Shown piece by piece: positions 23,079 through 26,235 of a stretch of DNA of 26,235 nt. Location: positions 1 through 26,235 of the forward strand of contig JABDEF010000014.1 of assembly GCA_013287235.1 (NCBI GenBank), read 5' to 3'. The notes under the pieces are model-generated. The model was not told the origin of the DNA and made no database searches. It saw only the letters and a program-made list of their open reading frames with translations. The position numbers were made by a program, and so were the translations under genes. The stretch comes from Gammaproteobacteria bacterium. Its GTDB lineage: Bacteria > Pseudomonadota > Gammaproteobacteria > DSM-16500. Numbering within the stretch: position 1 is the stretch's first letter; every line of letters starts with the position of its first letter.

Positions 23079-23144
23079 ATACTGAAGACTGTAATACCCG
23101 TATGACAGATAATAACCAGATACTGGATTTTATGGGGGATTTCA

Positions 23145-23348
23145 ATGTTAGTCAAAGTGATTATTGTCATTTTTTTACTTCTTATTCTTTATAGTTTGGG
23201 AAGCGCACTTTACTATCTCGTATTCGAAAAAAATAATTCAACACGTGTAGTGAAAGCACTCACATGGCGTATTAGCTTATCATTATTGTTGTTCATCCTT
23301 TTGTTTATTGCATTTTGGTTTAATTGGATTACACCGCATCAAGTATAA
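23145..23348 (+). CDS. Twin-transmembrane protein, DUF2909 family
   Basis: A 67-residue inner-membrane protein with two helices: VKVIIVIFLLLILYSLGSAL near the N-terminus and LSLLLFILLFIAFWFNWI near the C-terminus. They are joined by a charged loop with the family motif FEKNNSTRVVKALTWRI, like the KxxxRTVxALTxR pattern of DUF2909. The family is usually found beside cytochrome c oxidase genes (cox11, coxIII, surf1, ctaA), and its function is unproven. GGGGG shortly before the ATG is the ribosome binding site. It is followed by a palindrome and then tatA. The link to the divergent ctaA-like gene suggests a remnant of an oxidase-assembly cluster. Confidence 0.85.
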   Translation: MLVKVIIVIFLLLILYSLGSALYYLVFEKNNSTRVVKALTWRISLSLLLFILLFIAFWFNWITPHQV

Positions 23349-23385
23349 TACCTTAGCTCGTCACAATTTGTGACAAGCTAAGGTA
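23349..23385. repeat. Palindrome between DUF2909 gene and tatA
   Basis: TACCTTAGCTCGTCACA (23349-23365) and 23369-23385 are inverted copies at 16 of 17 around a 3-base loop. It begins one base after the DUF2909 stop and ends 12 bases before the tatA ATG. It lacks a T-run but may separate the two transcripts. Confidence 0.75.
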
Positions 23386-23397
23386 TAGGGACATAAA

Positions 23398-23565
23398 ATG
23401 GGATTTCGTGGCGTCAGTATTGGATCATTATTGTTAATTTTTTTAATCATTGTTGTCTTATTTGGTACAAAACGACTACGTGAGCTCGGGAATGACTTAG
23501 GAACGGCTGTCAAAAGTTTTCGTGAAGGCATGAAAGAAGAGGAGGCACAGGATGAGCATCAGTGA
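23398..23565 (+). CDS. tatA: Sec-independent protein translocase subunit TatA
   Basis: A 55-residue subunit that forms the pore-like oligomer of the twin-arginine translocase, which exports folded proteins. The N-terminal helix is [17 protein letters not shown], followed by the highly conserved [20 protein letters not shown] amphipathic helix and a short acidic tail ([10 protein letters not shown]). It is a short but complete TatA; E. coli has 89 residues. AGGGACA stands before the ATG. The 3' end overlaps tatB by 14 bases. It heads the tatA-tatB-tatC-petA-petB run, which ties Tat export to a Rieske substrate. Confidence 0.93.
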   Translation: MGFRGVSIGSLLLIFLIIVVLFGTKRLRELGNDLGTAVKSFREGMKEEEAQDEHQ

Positions 23566-23680
23566 AATGGTATTGATTTTATTGATTGCTGTCTTGGTAT
23601 TTAAGCCGGAGCAGTTGCCTGAGATTGCGCGAATGTTAGGGCGGTGGGTGAGGTGGGTTCGATCATTTCCAAAAAAATGA
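23552..23680 (+). CDS. tatB: Very short TatB-like translocase subunit
   Basis: A 42-residue frame overlapping the tatA end by 14 bases, with GGAGG 7-9 bases before its ATG. It reads [20 protein letters not shown] followed by [18 protein letters not shown]. The [11 protein letters not shown] part is clearly TatB-like (compare LPEVARTLGRWL), and the hinge has KPE where GPE is usual. TatB normally has 90-170 residues, with a long helical and disordered C-terminus; here only the membrane helix and one amphipathic helix remain. TatB and TatC form the receptor for signal peptides. The position between tatA and tatC supports the name. A palindrome begins 12 bases after the stop, so the gene may have been shortened by an insertion, or this may be a natural minimal form. 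Confidence 0.8.
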   Translation: MSISEMVLILLIAVLVFKPEQLPEIARMLGRWVRWVRSFPKK

Positions 23681-23692
23681 AACACCCTCACC

Positions 23693-23727
23693 CTGTCATG
23701 CCAGCATGCTTTTAGCTGGCATGACAG
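23693..23727. repeat. Hairpin repeat between tatB and tatC
   Basis: CTGTCATGCCAGC (23693-23705) pairs perfectly with 23715-23727 around ATGCTTTTA. The same hairpin sits inside the element at 19171-19275. It lies within the tat operon, directly before the tatC ribosome binding site AAGAAGG, so it could lower tatC translation. Confidence 0.85.
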
Positions 23728-23743
23728 ATGAAGAAGGTAACAC

Positions 23744-24472
23744 ATGTCAAACAACCAAGAAACCCTCTTTCACTACCTCCATGAATTCCGAAAACGCCTC
23801 ATTCAATCCCTATCCATACTCCTTATCCTCTTTACCATACTCGCGTATTTTGCAAATGATCTTTACACCCTCCTTGCCCGTCCCTTGTTACATTATTTAC
23901 CGGAAGGCTCAGGGATTATTGCAACACATATCATTGCCCCTTTTTATATTCCCTACGAGTTGACTTTTGTGGTTGCTTTTTTTGCGGTAATTCCCATTTT
24001 TCTTTATCAAGCATGGGCTTTTATCGCACCTGCTTTATACCCGCATGAAAAACGTTTGATTTGGCCTTTACTGATCATCTCTTCCATTTTATTTTATTTA
24101 GGGGTTTTATTTGCCTATTTTATTATTTTTCCCTTACTCTTTCATTTTTTAACACTCACAGCCCCTCAAGGGGTCAAAATCATGCCTGATATCACCCAGT
24201 ATCTCAACTTTACCCTAAAAATGTTTTTCATCTTTGGTTTGATTTTTGAAATACCTGTCATCATGCTTTTTCTCATTCGCGTTGGCATTGTCACAGAGGA
24301 AAAATGCATTGCGATTCGACCCTATGTCATTGTCGGTGCATTTATTCTCGGCATGCTATTAACCCCACCGGATGTGTTATCTCAAACCTTTCTCGCCATT
24401 CCCATATGGTTATTATTCGAATGTGGGATTTTTTGTGCTAAAATTTTCCGGATATCAAAACGCGAAGGATAA
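23744..24472 (+). CDS. tatC: Sec-independent protein translocase subunit TatC
   Basis: The polytopic receptor core of the Tat translocase, with six membrane helices in 242 residues. The N-terminal LFHYLHEFRKRLI is the TatC signature (HL.ELR.R), which helps bind twin-arginine signals. Further conserved parts are PFYIPYELTFVVAFF, YQAWAFIAPALYPHEKR with the essential Glu, and LTPPDVLSQTFLAIPIWLLF with FE after it. AAGAAGG lies upstream. The stop overlaps the petA start by one base (TAATG), so tatC and petA are translationally coupled. This is consistent with the Rieske protein being its main or an important substrate. Confidence 0.97.
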   Translation: MSNNQETLFHYLHEFRKRLIQSLSILLILFTILAYFANDLYTLLARPLLHYLPEGSGIIATHIIAPFYIPYELTFVVAFFAVIPIFLYQAWAFIAPALYPHEKRLIWPLLIISSILFYLGVLFAYFIIFPLLFHFLTLTAPQGVKIMPDITQYLNFTLKMFFIFGLIFEIPVIMLFLIRVGIVTEEKCIAIRPYVIVGAFILGMLLTPPDVLSQTFLAIPIWLLFECGIFCAKIFRISKREG

Positions 24473-25083
24473 TGCTATCCGTGACTGCAAAAGACAAGGA
24501 AGAAGTCGATTTAGCAAAACGATGTTTTTTACGCCGCGCAACGGAAGCCGCGGGCGGCATCGGAATCGCTGCAGCCGCTATTCCATTTGTGGAATATTGG
24601 TTGCCGAGTGTCGATACAGAAGCGCAAGGGGCGCCTGTACATGTCAATATCAGTACTTTGCAGCCCACTCAACAATTAACCGTCAGTTGGCGTGGACAAC
24701 CCATTTGGATCATTCGAAGAACAGAAGAAATGATTCATAATCTTCCCAAATTAAATGACAAGTTACGTGACCCTCATTCGGTTGAGGATCAGCAACCACC
24801 ATACGCAAAAAATGTATATCGCGCCATTAAGCCTGAATTTTTTGTTGCCATCGGTATCTGCACCCATCTGGGCTGTATTCCAACGTATCGACCCGATGTG
24901 GGAAGTATTTCACCGGATTGGCTTGGCGGATTTTATTGTCCCTGTCATGGATCACGATATGATCTTGCCGGCCGCGTTTATAAAAATGTACCCGCACCAC
25001 TCAATTTAAAAATTCCACGATATATGTACACGAGTACCACTGAAATCACGATTGGCCAAGACCAAAAAGGCGAAGAGGTGTAA
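24472..25083 (+). CDS. petA: Ubiquinol-cytochrome c reductase Rieske iron-sulfur subunit
   Basis: The 2Fe-2S subunit of cytochrome bc1, which takes electrons from ubiquinol and passes them to cytochrome c1. The cluster is held by CTHLGC (Cys130, His132, and Cys135 for the disulfide) and CPCHGS (Cys156, His159, with Cys158 in the disulfide). Rieske proteins are inserted by the Tat system via an uncleaved N-terminal anchor. Here that anchor reads KRCFLRRATEAAGGIGIAAA; the usual SRRRFL has become AKRCFLRR, with Lys16 in the first arginine position. The 203-residue length is normal. It overlaps tatC by one base and is seven bases from petB. Confidence 0.95.
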   Translation: MLSVTAKDKEEVDLAKRCFLRRATEAAGGIGIAAAAIPFVEYWLPSVDTEAQGAPVHVNISTLQPTQQLTVSWRGQPIWIIRRTEEMIHNLPKLNDKLRDPHSVEDQQPPYAKNVYRAIKPEFFVAIGICTHLGCIPTYRPDVGSISPDWLGGFYCPCHGSRYDLAGRVYKNVPAPLNLKIPRYMYTSTTEITIGQDQKGEEV

Positions 25084-25089
25084 CTATAT

Positions 25090-26235
25090 ATGCTGGAACG
25101 AAAATTTCGCGCGTTATCCGCATGGGTTTATGCACGTTTCCCCATCGAAGCATTCATGCATCGTCACATGACAGGATATTATGCGCCAAAAAATTTCAAT
25201 TTTTGGTATTACTTTGGTTCTTTATCCTTACTTGTTTTGTTCAATCAAATTGTAACTGGTATTTGGCTCACCATGGAATACACGCCGACCGCAGGGGACG
25301 CCTTTGCTTCTATTCAACATATCATGCGTGATGTGCGTTATGGGTGGCTTTTGCGTTTTATGCATACCACGGGTGCGTCATTATTTTTTGTTGTCGTGTA
25401 TTTACATATGTACCGCGGTTTAATTTATGGTTCTTATCGCGCACCCCGAGAATTATTATGGCTCATCGGTATGACGATTTATTTGACGCTTTTACTAGAA
25501 GCATTTACCGGATATGTTTTACCCTGGGGACAAATGTCTTTTTGGGGTGCTGAAGTCATTACCTCATTCGCAAGTGCCATCCCGCTCATCGGCAAATACA
25601 TTATTTTATGGCTTCGCGGAGATTACAATGTGTCAGGCGTCACATTACATCGATTTTTTGCACTGCATGTGACATTTGTGCCATTGATTTTTTTAGCGCT
25701 CGTATTTTTGCATTTGGTCGCATTGCATCATGTTGGTTCTAATAATCCAGAGGGTTTATCTATCCCTGAAAAAAAAGGTAAAGATACTATTCCTTTTCAC
25801 CCTTACTACACGGTCAAAGATTTAGTCGGTGTAAGCGTATTTCTCATCATTTTTTCCATCATCGTATTTTTTTTTCCGAGCGGGGGCGGATTTTTTTTAG
25901 AAGAAAATAATTATTTACCGGCAAATCCCATGCAAACACCGGAACATATTGCACCCGTTTGGTATATGACACCGTTTTATGCCATTTTGCGTGCAGTTCC
26001 CGATAAGTTCTTGGGATTAATCGCCATGGCATCCTCTATTGCGCTGATGTTTGTGTTGCCGTGGTTAGATCGAAGTCCTGTGCGTTCGATTCGATATAAA
26101 GGCAATTTATCAAAACTTGCCATTGTGGTTTTTCTGGTGAGTTTTACTGGATTAGGTTATTTAGGGGTAATGCCAGTTTCCCCGCTTCGTTCGTCACTCG
26201 CGCGCGTTTATGCTGTGGGTTACTTTGCGTTTTTT
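25090..26235 (+). CDS. petB: Cytochrome b of the bc1 complex, 3' end outside the window
   Basis: The membrane core of cytochrome bc1, carrying two b hemes and the quinol sites. The reading frame runs open from ATG 25090 to the window end (382 codons). Heme ligands are His92 and His106 (FMHTTGASLFFVVVYLHMYR) and His193 and His208, spaced 15 apart. The Qo-site motif reads PVWY (289-292) in place of the usual PEWY, a known variant in some beta- and gammaproteobacteria. HHVGSNNPEG and FYAILRAVPDKFLG are conserved. The last TM helices are cut off. Typically petC (cytochrome c1) follows. Confidence 0.96.
   Translation, partial: MLERKFRALSAWVYARFPIEAFMHRHMTGYYAPKNFNFWYYFGSLSLLVLFNQIVTGIWLTMEYTPTAGDAFASIQHIMRDVRYGWLLRFMHTTGASLFFVVVYLHMYRGLIYGSYRAPRELLWLIGMTIYLTLLLEAFTGYVLPWGQMSFWGAEVITSFASAIPLIGKYIILWLRGDYNVSGVTLHRFFALHVTFVPLIFLALVFLHLVALHHVGSNNPEGLSIPEKKGKDTIPFHPYYTVKDLVGVSVFLIIFSIIVFFFPSGGGFFLEENNYLPANPMQTPEHIAPVWYMTPFYAILRAVPDKFLGLIAMASSIALMFVLPWLDRSPVRSIRYKGNLSKLAIVVFLVSFTGLGYLGVMPVSPLRSSLARVYAVGYFAFF

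Overview
The window comes from a moderately AT-rich gammaproteobacterial chromosome. The nearest match in style is a host-associated Legionellales/Coxiellaceae-type bacterium. This rests on a Mip-like FKBP end, an L. pneumophila/Coxiella-like mix of compact housekeeping genes, a eukaryote-like Ser/Thr kinase with a membrane tail, a Sel1-repeat protein, and very frequent small palindromic repeats. The exact genus cannot be fixed from sequence reading alone.

Layout. 1-231 is the end of an FKBP prolyl isomerase. 232-987 has no supported gene but holds two palindromic elements. 988-2752 has coaBC divergent from rpmB-rpmG. 2846-4582 is a Phd/VapC toxin-antitoxin pair with its own promoter, followed by an unknown protein with propeller-like repeats. 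4554-7671 has an acyl-CoA desaturase and an SbmA/YddA-type ABC exporter on the minus strand. 7839-8672 is an OmpA-like lipoprotein. 8886-11758 is a minus-strand LPS-core operon: a CHCC zinc-finger protein, waaF, a 2OG-Fe(II) dioxygenase and waaC. 11983-14076 is the kinase. 14245-14387 is a broken RelE-type toxin gene. 14427-15347 is a sugar-nucleotide epimerase. 15474-19145 is metH. 19547-20859 has a Sel1-repeat protein, probably 5'-truncated, and a small membrane protein. 21159-22991 has psd and a divergent CtaA/COX15-like protein. 23145-26235 has a DUF2909 protein, tatA, a very short tatB, tatC, petA (Rieske) and petB (cut by the window edge).

How the genes fit together. The right end couples Tat export with the cytochrome bc1 complex: the Rieske protein is normally a Tat substrate, and its gene overlaps tatC by one base. 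The ctaA-like gene and the DUF2909 gene often sit in cytochrome-oxidase clusters, so this looks like a respiratory-chain region. waaF, the oxygenase and waaC are almost touching, which suggests a modified inner LPS core.

The strongest structural signal not explained by genes is the set of about a dozen palindromic elements. Two of them (5814-5959 and 19180-19266) share terminal sequences and are each flanked by 9-bp direct repeats, so they look like non-autonomous mobile elements. In three genes (coaBC, the ABC exporter and the ctaA-like gene) the stop codon lies inside such a palindrome. I see no CRISPR array, tRNA, rRNA or recognisable new defence system.
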